DNA from: Pigmentibacter sp. JX0631
Lineage (GTDB): Bacteria; Bdellovibrionota_B; Oligoflexia; Silvanigrellales; Silvanigrellaceae
Length of the DNA stretch: 64,000 bases
Direction: 5' to 3'
NCBI RefSeq assembly: GCF_029873255.1
Contig: NZ_CP123622.1
Coordinates: 186,001-250,000, forward strand
Below, piece after piece: positions 10,186-17,988 of this stretch; positions within the stretch are counted from its first letter, which is position 1, and each line of letters begins with the position of its first letter. The notes below the pieces were generated by a model, which was not told the DNA's origin, did no database searches, and saw only the letters and a program-made list of their open reading frames with translations. The position numbers were made by a program, and so were the translations under genes.

Positions 10186-11271
10186 GTGAAAATTGCTATC
10201 ATAGGGGCAGGTATCTTGGGACGCATGTTAACAATTGATTTTTCGTTACTTGGTCATTTTGTTACTTTATTTGAAAAAGACGACAATTTTTCAACAAAAT
10301 CTAGTTGTGCCACTGCTGCTGGAATGCTTACTCCATGGTCAGAAATTTTGGAAAGTTCGGAACTAGTTTTTAAATTAGGTGTGCAATCGTTATCAAGATG
10401 GGAAGGAATTTTAAAAATAATAAATGCAGAAGATATTTTGTTTAATTGTGGATGTTCACATTTGGTAGCAGCTTCTGATAAAGCTAAAATTGCTTATTTA
10501 TTGAAATATATTTCTAATAAAGACCCAAATTTCATTCCAATAGAAATGAACTCAATTTTATTACGGAAGTTTTTTAATAGAAGTAAACAAAATTTTCAAT
10601 ATGGTTTTTATATTCCCAATGAAAAGTGTCTTGACCCTCGAATTTTTATTAAAAAAAGTAAAGAATATTTCTTAAGTAATAAAAATATTTCATTTCATTT
10701 CAATACACAAATTAAGAAAGAAAATATTGATAATAATTGCTTAAAAATACTAGATAAGAAATATGATTTAATTATAAATACAACAGGATTTCATGCTAAA
10801 GAAAATCTTAATAATTTAATAAGAGGTGTGAGGGGTTCTCTCATTCTTGTAAAAGCAACTCAAGTTAAAATAGACTGCATTGTTAGACTAAGTCATTTTC
10901 GTTATCCGATTTATATAGTACCTAGAGGAAATCAAACATTTATAATTGGTGCGACCTCACAAGAAACAGAATGCCTTGATCCTATGACAATAGCAGATAC
11001 ATTAGAATTATTGAGTATGGCTTGCCAATTTGATTCTGGTTTTTTAGAGGCAAATATTTTAGAGCAAAGGGTAAATCTTCGACCCACTTTCTTAAATTCA
11101 GAGCCAAAAATTTTTACACATGAAAATGTATTTTACATAAATGGATTATATCGACATGGAATAACAATTAGTCCTACAATAAGCAAATATTTTACTGAAT
11201 TTATTCATCACAATTTTAATTTACCAAATAATTTAGATCAATCTATATGGAAAAATTTATGCAACTTTTAA
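10186..11271 (+). CDS. thiO: Glycine oxidase ThiO (FAD-dependent)
   Basis: 361 residues. ThiO oxidises glycine with O2 to iminoglycine (dehydroglycine), which is used for the thiazole ring; its presence instead of ThiH points to an aerobic route. The N-terminal FAD motif GAGILGR is at residues 7-13, and the C-terminal block NGLYRHGITISP matches the DAAO-type flavin-binding end. Start is GTG, ten bases after the thiC stop, with AAGGGAT in front. Its last bases overlap thiS, so the two are probably translationally coupled. Confidence 0.92.
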   Translation: MKIAIIGAGILGRMLTIDFSLLGHFVTLFEKDDNFSTKSSCATAAGMLTPWSEILESSELVFKLGVQSLSRWEGILKIINAEDILFNCGCSHLVAASDKAKIAYLLKYISNKDPNFIPIEMNSILLRKFFNRSKQNFQYGFYIPNEKCLDPRIFIKKSKEYFLSNKNISFHFNTQIKKENIDNNCLKILDKKYDLIINTTGFHAKENLNNLIRGVRGSLILVKATQVKIDCIVRLSHFRYPIYIVPRGNQTFIIGATSQETECLDPMTIADTLELLSMACQFDSGFLEANILEQRVNLRPTFLNSEPKIFTHENVFYINGLYRHGITISPTISKYFTEFIHHNFNLPNNLDQSIWKNLCNF

Positions 11272-11471
11272 AAGTAAAACTAAATGGGGAAGATAAATTA
11301 TATTCTCAAATAGACATAACAATTTCTGAAATACTAGAAAAGGAACAAATATCACAAAAAGGGATTGCAATAGCATTAAATAATGTCCTCGTACCAAAAG
11401 ATAAAATTCTTTCAGTAAAGTTACGAATGCATGACGAAATTGAAATTGTAACACCCTTTGAAGGAGGTTAA
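11259..11471 (+). CDS. thiS: Sulfur carrier protein ThiS
   Basis: 70 residues, ubiquitin-like fold. It begins with the typical strand LLKVKLNGE and ends in Gly-Gly (FEGG), the tail that ThiF adenylates and that carries the thiocarboxylate sulfur to ThiG. ATG 11259 is preferred because GGA at 11249-11251 is seven bases upstream; an in-frame ATG at 11247 would add MEKF. It overlaps the end of thiO by 13 bases and its stop is directly followed by the thiG ATG. Confidence 0.93.
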   Translation: MQLLKVKLNGEDKLYSQIDITISEILEKEQISQKGIAIALNNVLVPKDKILSVKLRMHDEIEIVTPFEGG

Positions 11472-12248
11472 ATGCTAGAAATATACGGTGAAAAAATAAA
11501 CTCCCATTTAATTATAGGTACTGCAAGATATCCATCATTAAATATACTAAAAGAAGCAATAATTGCATCTAATTCTAGTATCGTTACACTTGCTTTGAGA
11601 AGGCTTTCTCCTGAAAAAAAAGAAAAAAATAACTTTTGGGAAACTATCAAAGAATTAAATGTCAAAATATTACCAAATACGTCTGGTTGTTATGATGCAA
11701 AAAATGCAATTAAAACTGCTTTTTTAGCTCGTGAATTATTTGGAACAAATTGGATTAAACTTGAAATTTTTGGTGATAGCTACACGCTGCAACCAAACCC
11801 TTTTGAATTACTGAAAGCTACTGAAGAATTAATAAAAAATAATTTTTGCGTTTTTCCTTATATGACCGATGATTTAATCCTTGCTAAAGAATTAGTAAAT
11901 TTAGGTTGCGAAGTACTTATGCCTTGGGGAGCGCCCATTGGTTCTGGCAAGGGAATAATCAATCCCTATCATTTAAAAATTATGCGCCAACGATTTCCAA
12001 ATATAAAAATAATTATCGACGCAGGAATTGGAGCTCCAAGCGATGCTGCATTTGCTATGGAATTAGGAATGGATGCTGTGTTGTTAAACTCTGCTATAGC
12101 GCAAGCATTTGAGCCTACTCCTATGGCAAAAGCGTTTGCACTTGCCGTTGAAAGTGGCCGCATAGCATATCAAAGCGGCATCATGCCTGAATCAGATTTA
12201 GCACAAGCAAGTTCACCCATTCAAGGAGTTCCATTCTACCATGTTTAA
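11472..12248 (+). CDS. thiG: Thiazole synthase ThiG
   Basis: 258 residues, TIM barrel. ThiG joins 1-deoxy-D-xylulose 5-phosphate, iminoglycine and ThiS-thiocarboxylate into the thiazole phosphate. The Schiff-base Lys is in the block NWIKLEIFGD, and the phosphate-binding end has LMPWGAPIGSG and IIDAGIGAPSDAAFAMELG. The start codon touches the stop of thiS, and the ribosome site AAGGAGG lies inside the thiS tail. The last eight bases overlap thiE. Confidence 0.97.
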   Translation: MLEIYGEKINSHLIIGTARYPSLNILKEAIIASNSSIVTLALRRLSPEKKEKNNFWETIKELNVKILPNTSGCYDAKNAIKTAFLARELFGTNWIKLEIFGDSYTLQPNPFELLKATEELIKNNFCVFPYMTDDLILAKELVNLGCEVLMPWGAPIGSGKGIINPYHLKIMRQRFPNIKIIIDAGIGAPSDAAFAMELGMDAVLLNSAIAQAFEPTPMAKAFALAVESGRIAYQSGIMPESDLAQASSPIQGVPFYHV

Positions 12249-12864
12249 CAATAATAATCCTTTTTCATTTCATTTTTATCCAATCGTGGATAGCCTTTAT
12301 TGGTTAAAAAAACTAATAGAAAATAATGTTCCAATTAGTCAGTATCGGGTAAAAAAATCAATGTCTGTTGCATTAGAAGAAGAAATTAAAACAGCAATTG
12401 AACTTGCAAAAGCAAATAATCATCTTCTAATAATTAATGACTTTTGGGAGCTTGCAATAAAATATAATGCTTTTGGAGTGCATCTAGGCTTTGAAGACTC
12501 ATTGATAGCTGATACAAATAAAATTCAACAAAGCGGATTACTTTTTGGACTGAGCACACATGATGAAAAAGAACTAAATCACGCAATTCATTTAGAACCT
12601 CAATACATTGCTTTGGGGCCAATTTTTCCAACTACTTCGAAAATAATGCGTTTTTTGCCACAAGGGTATCAGAAAATTTCCGAATGGCGTGAAAAAATTC
12701 CTTCTAAAATTAAACTTGTTGCAATTGGTGGCATTGAACTTGCCAATGCTGAAAAAATATATCAATCAGGTGCTAATTGCATCTCGGTTATTAGTGATAT
12801 TACTAAGGCAAAGAATCCTGATGAAAGACTTCAACAATGGTTAAAGAAACAAAACCTTTTTTAA
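12241..12864 (+). CDS. thiE: Thiamine phosphate synthase ThiE
   Basis: 207 residues, TIM barrel. It condenses HMP-PP with thiazole phosphate to thiamine monophosphate. Family blocks seen: LLIINDFWELAIKYNAFGVHLG, where the Asp and His line the pyrophosphate site; GLSTHD; YIALGPIFPTTSK; and LVAIGGI near the end. It is somewhat divergent: the usual YR.K start of strand 2 is YRVKK. Overlaps thiG by eight bases and thiF by 28. Confidence 0.88.
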   Translation: MFNNNNPFSFHFYPIVDSLYWLKKLIENNVPISQYRVKKSMSVALEEEIKTAIELAKANNHLLIINDFWELAIKYNAFGVHLGFEDSLIADTNKIQQSGLLFGLSTHDEKELNHAIHLEPQYIALGPIFPTTSKIMRFLPQGYQKISEWREKIPSKIKLVAIGGIELANAEKIYQSGANCISVISDITKAKNPDERLQQWLKKQNLF

Positions 12865-13922
12865 ATTTGCATAAATATTCTAGACAAATCTCTCTTCCAT
12901 TTATTGGAATTAAAGGCCTGGAAACTATTAAAAAAAGCAAAATTATGATTATTGGTGCTGGTGCTTTAGCTCATAATTGTTGTCAATATTTAGCAAGCTC
13001 AGGAATTGGTGAAATTATTATTTTCGATAATGATATTATTGAAGAATCGAATTTACCAAGACAAGTATTGTTTACAAAAAATGATCTAGGTAAAAAAAAA
13101 GTAGAAGTTTTATCTAATTACTTAAAAAATCATTTTCCAGAAACAAAAATTAAAACTTATGCTTGCTTTTTTACAAACCAAAGTAATTTTAATTTTCCAA
13201 AAAATATTGATTTAATTATTAATGCTAGTGATAATTTTAGAACTAGAAAAAAAATTAACGAATTTTCTATCCAAAATTCTATTAGTTGGATTGATATGGG
13301 AGTATTGGCAATGAATGCACATGTTGCTTTATTTCAGCCTGGTCAAGGTTGCTTTTCATGTTTATTTCCAAATATAGAATCTTCAGATGTAAATTGTTCT
13401 TTATTTGGTGTATTGCCATCTGTTTGTGGGCTTATTGGTTCTTTTGTTGTCAATGAAGCTATAAAATTTTTGACAAATTTAAAGCAAATTAACGTAAATA
13501 CTTATTACCAGTTTGATTTTAAAGAAAATAATTTTAAAAAATTTTTTTGGGTAAAAGATCATTCTTGCTATATCTGTAAAAATTCAAAAAAAATTGAAGC
13601 AAAAAACGATAATAAAGATAATTTATACTTAATTTCTTATGATGATTTTAAAAATCAATCTAGTTTAAATTCCGTCAAAATAAACTTCAATATTTGGCAT
13701 GAAAAGCATGAACAGTTTGATTTAGATTTTAATATTAGTGAAAAACTTTTTCAATCAATTTTAAATAGCAATATAAAGTTAATAAAATCTATCTTAAATG
13801 AACAAAAAATAAATATCAAAAGTACTTTCTATTTTTTCTGTAATTATGGAATAAAAAGTAAAATTGCTTGTGAGTTTTTTAGAAAAAATGGTTTTAATGC
13901 TTTTTACTCAAAAAAAATTTGA
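12837..13922 (+). CDS. thiF: ThiF/MoeB-type ThiS adenylyltransferase with C-terminal rhodanese-like domain
   Basis: 361 residues. Residues about 8-250 form the E1-like adenylation domain: IIGAGALAHN binds ATP, ESNLPRQ supplies the conserved Arg, and CFSC and CYIC are the paired zinc cysteines. C-terminal residues about 265-361 look like a degenerate rhodanese domain with FFCNYGIKSKIACEFFRKNG, where the Cys matches the sulfur-carrying residue. The protein can thus activate the ThiS Gly-Gly end and perhaps hand over persulfide sulfur itself. Last gene of the TPP-regulated operon. MoeB-like substrates are an alternative, but the context favours ThiS. Confidence 0.88.
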   Translation: MVKETKPFLNLHKYSRQISLPFIGIKGLETIKKSKIMIIGAGALAHNCCQYLASSGIGEIIIFDNDIIEESNLPRQVLFTKNDLGKKKVEVLSNYLKNHFPETKIKTYACFFTNQSNFNFPKNIDLIINASDNFRTRKKINEFSIQNSISWIDMGVLAMNAHVALFQPGQGCFSCLFPNIESSDVNCSLFGVLPSVCGLIGSFVVNEAIKFLTNLKQINVNTYYQFDFKENNFKKFFWVKDHSCYICKNSKKIEAKNDNKDNLYLISYDDFKNQSSLNSVKINFNIWHEKHEQFDLDFNISEKLFQSILNSNIKLIKSILNEQKINIKSTFYFFCNYGIKSKIACEFFRKNGFNAFYSKKI

Positions 13923-14286
13923 TTTTAATTTTTTAATTTTTTAATATTTTTGAAATTGAATCTAATAAAACATCTTCACTAAATTTTGTTAGCAAAATGC
14001 AATGACTTTCATCGTAAGATGATTAGTCCATTTGCAAAGCAGAAAGTCTATCACCATTCATAAAATGTGTCTGTTCTAATTCAAAAATTTAAATAAAGCG
14101 TCAATGTACCGTCCTGGATAATTCTTACCTATGTACAATTTTAATCTTTATTTCTCTTTGATATGTTTAGGAATATACATTTTTTTTTAAAAAATAATAA
14201 ATAGAAGTTATAAACCATTATTTCTGACTATGCTTTGCAACCAAATATGTTAAATTTACTTTAAAGCTCCAATAAAGGATCAGCAC
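13923..14286. other. Intergenic region after thiF, with a probable gene remnant
   Basis: AT-rich 364 bases. The left half holds a broken minus-strand reading frame (listed separately); the right half is the leader of the globin sensor gene, with AAAGGATC (14275-14282) as its ribosome site. No clear terminator hairpin for the thi operon was found. Confidence 0.5.
13933..14126 (-). pseudogene. Possible decayed gene fragment
   Basis: On the minus strand, KNYPGRYIDALFKFLN (14126 to about 14078) passes by a frameshift into ELEQTHFMNGDRLSALQMD, then an in-frame TAA, then SSYDESHCILLTKFSEDV and a few more residues up to a stop at 13933. The residue composition is protein-like, unlike the surrounding low-complexity DNA, and fits one coding end with one frameshift and one stop. 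I do not recognise the family. A chance pattern in AT-rich DNA is possible. Confidence 0.35.
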
Positions 14287-15534
14287 ATGAATGAAGAGTA
14301 TGATGAATATGTAAAAAATTATTTTATTAATAGTCCTATTAGCGAGTTTGAAAAATATTTAAATTTTGACGAGAAAAAAAAAGAAACAGCAAAAAAATTA
14401 AGTTCAATTTTAAAAGAAAATATTGAAAATGTTCTAAAAGATTTCTACGAATTTAATTTAAATAATGAAAAAACAAAAAAATTCTTTCATGGAAGTGCTG
14501 AAGTTGAACGATTGATGAAAACAAATCGCAACTATATTCCTTATTTATTTTCTGGACCATTTGATCTTGAATATTATTCAGAAAAAATAAAAATTGGCTA
14601 TTTACATTTTAAAAAAGGCATTCCAAATGACGCATATTTGGCCTCAATAGGTACTCTTAATTCCGCCATTAATAAAATATGGAAAACTAAATTTACAGAT
14701 ATTATAGAACTATTTGAAGCGCAATCTATCACAACTGATTTATTATTTATTGAAGTTTATTTTACTATTAATACTTACTATTCATTTTTAGAAAAAAAAC
14801 TAGTAACTGAAGAAACTAAAGTAAAAGAAATTTTAAATAATATAAAAGATGCTTACTTCATAATTGATAAAAATTTATTAATCAGTGATGTTGTATCAAG
14901 ATCTTGCCACTTTATTTTTGAGGCAGATATTGCCGGAAAAGACTTTCCTCAAATTTTCACAGATTCTCGTGTAAAAAGAGGAGATATTTTAGTTTTATCT
15001 ATTAAACAATATTTTGAAAACTTGTTTAATCTTGATTCCATTTTCAATATGTTCCCTTCTACAATAGAGTTCTATAATAAGACGTTGAAATTATCTTATA
15101 CTCCTATCCTAAATATCAACAAAAAACCTGAAAAAATGGTAATATGTGCTACAGATATTTCTGAACATATAAAAAATCAACAGGTCATTGAAGACAATAA
15201 TGCGAAAAATGTTTCACTCATTAAAATTATTAAACAAAAAAGCGATTTCGAAAATATGTTAAAAATTATTGCAACAAAAAATATTACTTTATTAGATTGC
15301 GATGATATTGCTACCGGAAAAACAATACTTCATGAATATAAAAATCTTTTTGCCACTTTTGGGTTGCTGAATATTTCATCACTTATTAGCAATCTTGAAC
15401 TTGAGTTACTTGCTAAAGAACATCTTGAAAAATTTAATGTAAAAGAGTTTCTATCCTTATCTTGTTGTATGATATCAGACCTATTAAAAAAATACTTGGA
15501 AGAAAATTACGATATTTTAGGAATTGCAAGTTAA
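14287..15534 (+). CDS. Globin-coupled sensor: protoglobin, PAS-like and Hpt-like domains
   Basis: 415 residues, cytoplasmic. Residues about 10-170 match the protoglobin (globin-coupled sensor) domain: the block KIGYLHFKKGIPNDAYL contains the likely haem-binding His107. Residues about 178-295 look like a PAS fold (DAYFIIDKNLLI, then YTPILN and VICATDISEH). Residues about 305-410 resemble an Hpt four-helix domain: LHEYKNLFATFGL places His349 where phosphotransfer proteins have H-x-x-K-G, but the Gly is replaced by Asn. No kinase, cyclase or methyl-accepting domain follows. It may sense O2, NO or redox and feed a phosphorelay (inference). Similar start segments occur in CheA-like kinases, so it could be a shortened one. 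Confidence 0.72.
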   Translation: MNEEYDEYVKNYFINSPISEFEKYLNFDEKKKETAKKLSSILKENIENVLKDFYEFNLNNEKTKKFFHGSAEVERLMKTNRNYIPYLFSGPFDLEYYSEKIKIGYLHFKKGIPNDAYLASIGTLNSAINKIWKTKFTDIIELFEAQSITTDLLFIEVYFTINTYYSFLEKKLVTEETKVKEILNNIKDAYFIIDKNLLISDVVSRSCHFIFEADIAGKDFPQIFTDSRVKRGDILVLSIKQYFENLFNLDSIFNMFPSTIEFYNKTLKLSYTPILNINKKPEKMVICATDISEHIKNQQVIEDNNAKNVSLIKIIKQKSDFENMLKIIATKNITLLDCDDIATGKTILHEYKNLFATFGLLNISSLISNLELELLAKEHLEKFNVKEFLSLSCCMISDLLKKYLEENYDILGIAS

Positions 15535-15873
15535 TTATTTGCTGTGATCAGCTACTGCATCCATAACCCGTGCAGCGTATACCAAGGCAGCACCAGCATT
15601 TAAAGCAATGGCAACTCCTAGAGTTTCAGATATTTCTTCTAAAGTTGCACCATGTTTTAAAGCTTCTTTTGTATGCACTGATATGCAACCATCACACCTT
15701 GTAGTAACAGCAACAGCAATTCCGATTAATTCACGAATTTTTGGAGTCAAATGATTCGTGGAATTTCCTGCTTCAGATAGAGTTTTATAACCTTTAATAG
15801 TATCAGGACTGTGCTTTGCTAATATTTTAACTCTTTCTGCTATTTCTTTCCGATATTCTTCCCAATTTAGCAT
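15535..15873 (-). CDS. Carboxymuconolactone decarboxylase / AhpD-like protein
   Basis: 112 residues. All-helical AhpD-like fold with the redox motif CDGCISVHTKEALKHGA: C60, C63 and H67 match the CXXC...H site of peroxidase-linked AhpD proteins. The block EEISETLGVAIALNAGAAL is the conserved last helices. Likely a small thiol-dependent peroxidase or disulfide reductase; a true decarboxylase role is not supported. Convergent with the globin sensor, with no base between the two stops; a shared response to oxygen or peroxide is only suggested by adjacency. Confidence 0.85.
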   Translation of the reverse strand: MLNWEEYRKEIAERVKILAKHSPDTIKGYKTLSEAGNSTNHLTPKIRELIGIAVAVTTRCDGCISVHTKEALKHGATLEEISETLGVAIALNAGAALVYAARVMDAVADHSK

Positions 15874-15950
15874 ACTCTGTTTCCTTATATGATAAATTAA
15901 TTAAATTATGTTCTCTAAAATTGTAACAGAATATTGAACAATAATAAATC

Positions 15951-16454
15951 CTATACATCTAATTCCAGCTGCACTGGAGCTACAGTGTCATTTTGCCACC
16001 ATCCTACATTCAGAAACTTAATTTGATATTTGCCTGTATTAGTTTTAAATACTTCTACATATGCATTGAAATGAATATCAACAACTGAATATTTATTAGC
16101 ACAAAATTGACCTTTTAATTGATGATCAATGAAAATATCAATTACAATCCCATGTCTAATTTGAAAACCTAAAATACTAATCCATGAGCATGCAATTTTT
16201 TTTTCTTTTAGTTTTAAATGAAATATATTATTAACATATAAATCATCACCATTGTAAAAATAACCATATTCGTCAATATTAACTTTATTATAGCCCATCA
16301 TATGAATTGGGTATAGCGTATATTTAATATAAGAATCATTAACAAATTCTAAAGTTTCATTTGTTTTGTTAAAGATAAGAAATCTAGAGTTAGCATATAA
16401 ATTAGTCTGAATAGATACTAAAAATATGCTTATGATAAATGAAAAATATTTCAT
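15951..16454 (-). CDS. Small secreted protein of unknown function
   Basis: 167 residues. It has a clear Sec signal peptide (MKYFSFIISIFLVSIQTNLYA, cut after the Ala), then a mostly beta-strand chain rich in aromatic residues with two cysteines (in KIACSW and GQFCAN) that could form a disulfide outside the cytoplasm. It starts with FLIFNKTNETLEF, a pattern seen in immunoglobulin-like or aegerolysin-like folds, but I cannot name the family. AGGTTTAAA lies before the ATG. Monocistronic. Confidence 0.65.
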   Translation of the reverse strand: MKYFSFIISIFLVSIQTNLYANSRFLIFNKTNETLEFVNDSYIKYTLYPIHMMGYNKVNIDEYGYFYNGDDLYVNNIFHLKLKEKKIACSWISILGFQIRHGIVIDIFIDHQLKGQFCANKYSVVDIHFNAYVEVFKTNTGKYQIKFLNVGWWQNDTVAPVQLELDV

Positions 16455-16909
16455 TTTATTTAAACCTCCAACAATAATTAATAAATTTTAACTCCGCATT
16501 TTTTTAATATCATTTTCTTCCAATTTAATAAATAATTTTCTTCATTTTTGTTATTCTAAAACAGGATAATTTTTAATATAATTTTTAATTAATTACTTAT
16601 ACTAATCTATAAAAAGAAGAATATTAAAAGTTTTCTAAGCCAAATATTATTTTTTTTTAATTTTAAAAACATCCTAATTTTTTTATCCAAAAAAAAAAAA
16701 TTAATCTGTTAAATATTATTTAGATTTTTCTTTTTATTTATAATAAATATTGTATTTTTAAACTTGATTTTTTATAAATAATTACCGTTAAAGTTTAGCA
16801 TCTATAATTCTGAAATTGAATAATTTGTTAATATATTAATCATTTCAATGGAATATTGAATGAATTAAAATTTTAAAACATTTTTTTAAAGAAAAGTAAT
16901 GATGAGAAA
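16455..16909. other. AT-rich intergenic region left of the Rpn locus
   Basis: 455 bases of A/T tracts. It contains the left member of an imperfect direct repeat (about 16715-16800) whose partner lies on the far side of the Rpn locus, and from 16887 the 3' flank of the first Rpn tail copy. No other coding potential seen. Confidence 0.5.
16715..16800 (+). repeat. Left imperfect direct repeat flanking the Rpn locus
   Basis: About 85 bases related to 18791-18875. The core ATTTATAATAAATATTGTA (16736-16754) is identical to 18815-18833, and the flanks also align (TTAGAT...; TTGATTTTTT...AATTA). In such AT-rich DNA a partial chance match is possible, but 19 identical bases inside a longer alignable stretch suggests a duplicated segment. 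Confidence 0.45.
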
Positions 16910-17200
16910 CTAACTATTCTTTAGTTTCTCAATTTCAGAAATAGGTAGATCTGTTAATTTGCTTATCATTTCAATGGGAAAATGATTGGCTAAAAGGTTT
17001 AAAACAATTTCTTTATTTCGATTATTAATTCCTTTTGCAAAGCCTATCTGAACTCCTTCTTCCCTAGCCCCATCCATATCTGTATTATAGTCCAGCTCAT
17101 ACTTTCTTCTGGCTTCATACTTCGCCCTAGCAACGGGATCTTGGCTGATATATTCAAGTGTATTAAATGCTTTTTCAATTTCAGGTGTTTGCATAGCCAT
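16910..17200 (-). CDS. Free-standing Rpn C-terminal protein, copy A (candidate antitoxin)
   Basis: 96 residues from ATG 17200, which has a perfect AAAGGAG (17207-17213) six bases upstream. The frame is open back to an ATG at 17236 (MHFFKGAS), but that start has no ribosome site. It corresponds to the tail of the full-length Rpn gene: MAMQTPEIEKAF, then the charged KYEARRKYELDYN segment, one 12-residue unit (EGVQIGFAKGIN), and the end helix PISEIEKLKNS. The nuclease domain is absent. By analogy with the small RpnS products of E. coli Rpn genes it may bind and block the full-length protein (inference). Confidence 0.75.
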   Translation of the reverse strand: MAMQTPEIEKAFNTLEYISQDPVARAKYEARRKYELDYNTDMDGAREEGVQIGFAKGINNRNKEIVLNLLANHFPIEMISKLTDLPISEIEKLKNS

Positions 17201-17279
17201 GACTGTCTCCTTTGAAGCACCTTTAAAAAAGTGCATTTCTTAATATTTTATTCTTTTAAAGAAAAGTGATGTTGAGAAA

Positions 17280-17582
17280 CTAAGTATTCTTTAGTTTCTC
17301 TATTTCAGAAATAGGTAAATCTGTTAATTTGCTTATCATTTCAATGGGAAAATGATTGGCTAGAAGATTTAGAACAATTTCTTTGTTTCGTTTGTACTCA
17401 CCTATTTGCACCCCTTCATTTTTCCCTTTAGCAAAACCCTCTTCCCTAGCCCCATCCATATCGGTGTTATAATCAAGCTCATACTTTCTTCTGGCTTCAT
17501 ACTTCGCCCTAGCAACGGGATCTTGGCTGATATATTCTAGTGTACTAAATGCTTTTTCAATTTCAGGTGTTTGCATAGCCAT
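17280..17582 (-). CDS. Free-standing Rpn C-terminal protein, copy B (candidate antitoxin)
   Basis: 100 residues from ATG 17582, with AAAGGAG (17589-17595) six bases upstream; an upstream ATG at 17618 lacks a ribosome site. Sequence as in copy A, but the repeat part reads EEGFAKGKNEGVQIGEYKRNKE: a partial unit plus a unit in which FAKGIN is changed to EYKR. This makes it the most divergent of the three tails and a candidate for changed partner specificity. The end is LKNT. No nuclease domain. Confidence 0.75.
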   Translation of the reverse strand: MAMQTPEIEKAFSTLEYISQDPVARAKYEARRKYELDYNTDMDGAREEGFAKGKNEGVQIGEYKRNKEIVLNLLANHFPIEMISKLTDLPISEIEKLKNT

Positions 17583-17661
17583 GACGGTCTCCTTTGAAGC
17601 ACCTTTAAAAAAGTGCATTTCTTAATATTTTATTCTTTTAAAGAAAAGTAATGTTGAGAAA

Positions 17662-17988
17662 CTAAGTATTCTTTACTTTCTCTATTTCAGAAATAGGTAG
17701 ATCTGTTAATTTGCTTATCATTTCAATGGGAAAATGATTGGCTAAAAGGTTTAAAACAATTTCTTTATTTCGATTATTAATTCCTTTTGCAAAGCCTATC
17801 TGAACTCCTTCATTTTTTCCTTTAGCAAATCCTATTTGAACTCCCTCTTCCCTAGCCCCATCCATATCTGTATTATAGTCCAGCTCATACTTTCTTCTGG
17901 CTTCATACTTCGCCCTAGCAACGGGATCTTGGCTGATATATTCAAGTGTATTAAATGCTTTTTCAATTTCAGGTGTTTGCATAGCCAT
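17662..17988 (-). CDS. Internal start product of the Rpn gene (RpnS-like small protein)
   Basis: In-frame gene within a gene. ATG 17988 (Met185 of the long protein) is preceded by a perfect AAAGGAG (17995-18001) with a six-base gap, a stronger initiation context than most genes here. It would give 108 residues starting MAMQTPEIEKAF and containing two full 12-residue units (EGVQIGFAKGKN, EGVQIGFAKGIN). E. coli Rpn genes are reported to make such C-terminal small proteins, which neutralise the toxic full-length nuclease; the same is inferred here. Both tandem tail copies keep the same site. Confidence 0.68.
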   Translation of the reverse strand: MAMQTPEIEKAFNTLEYISQDPVARAKYEARRKYELDYNTDMDGAREEGVQIGFAKGKNEGVQIGFAKGINNRNKEIVLNLLANHFPIEMISKLTDLPISEIEKVKNT

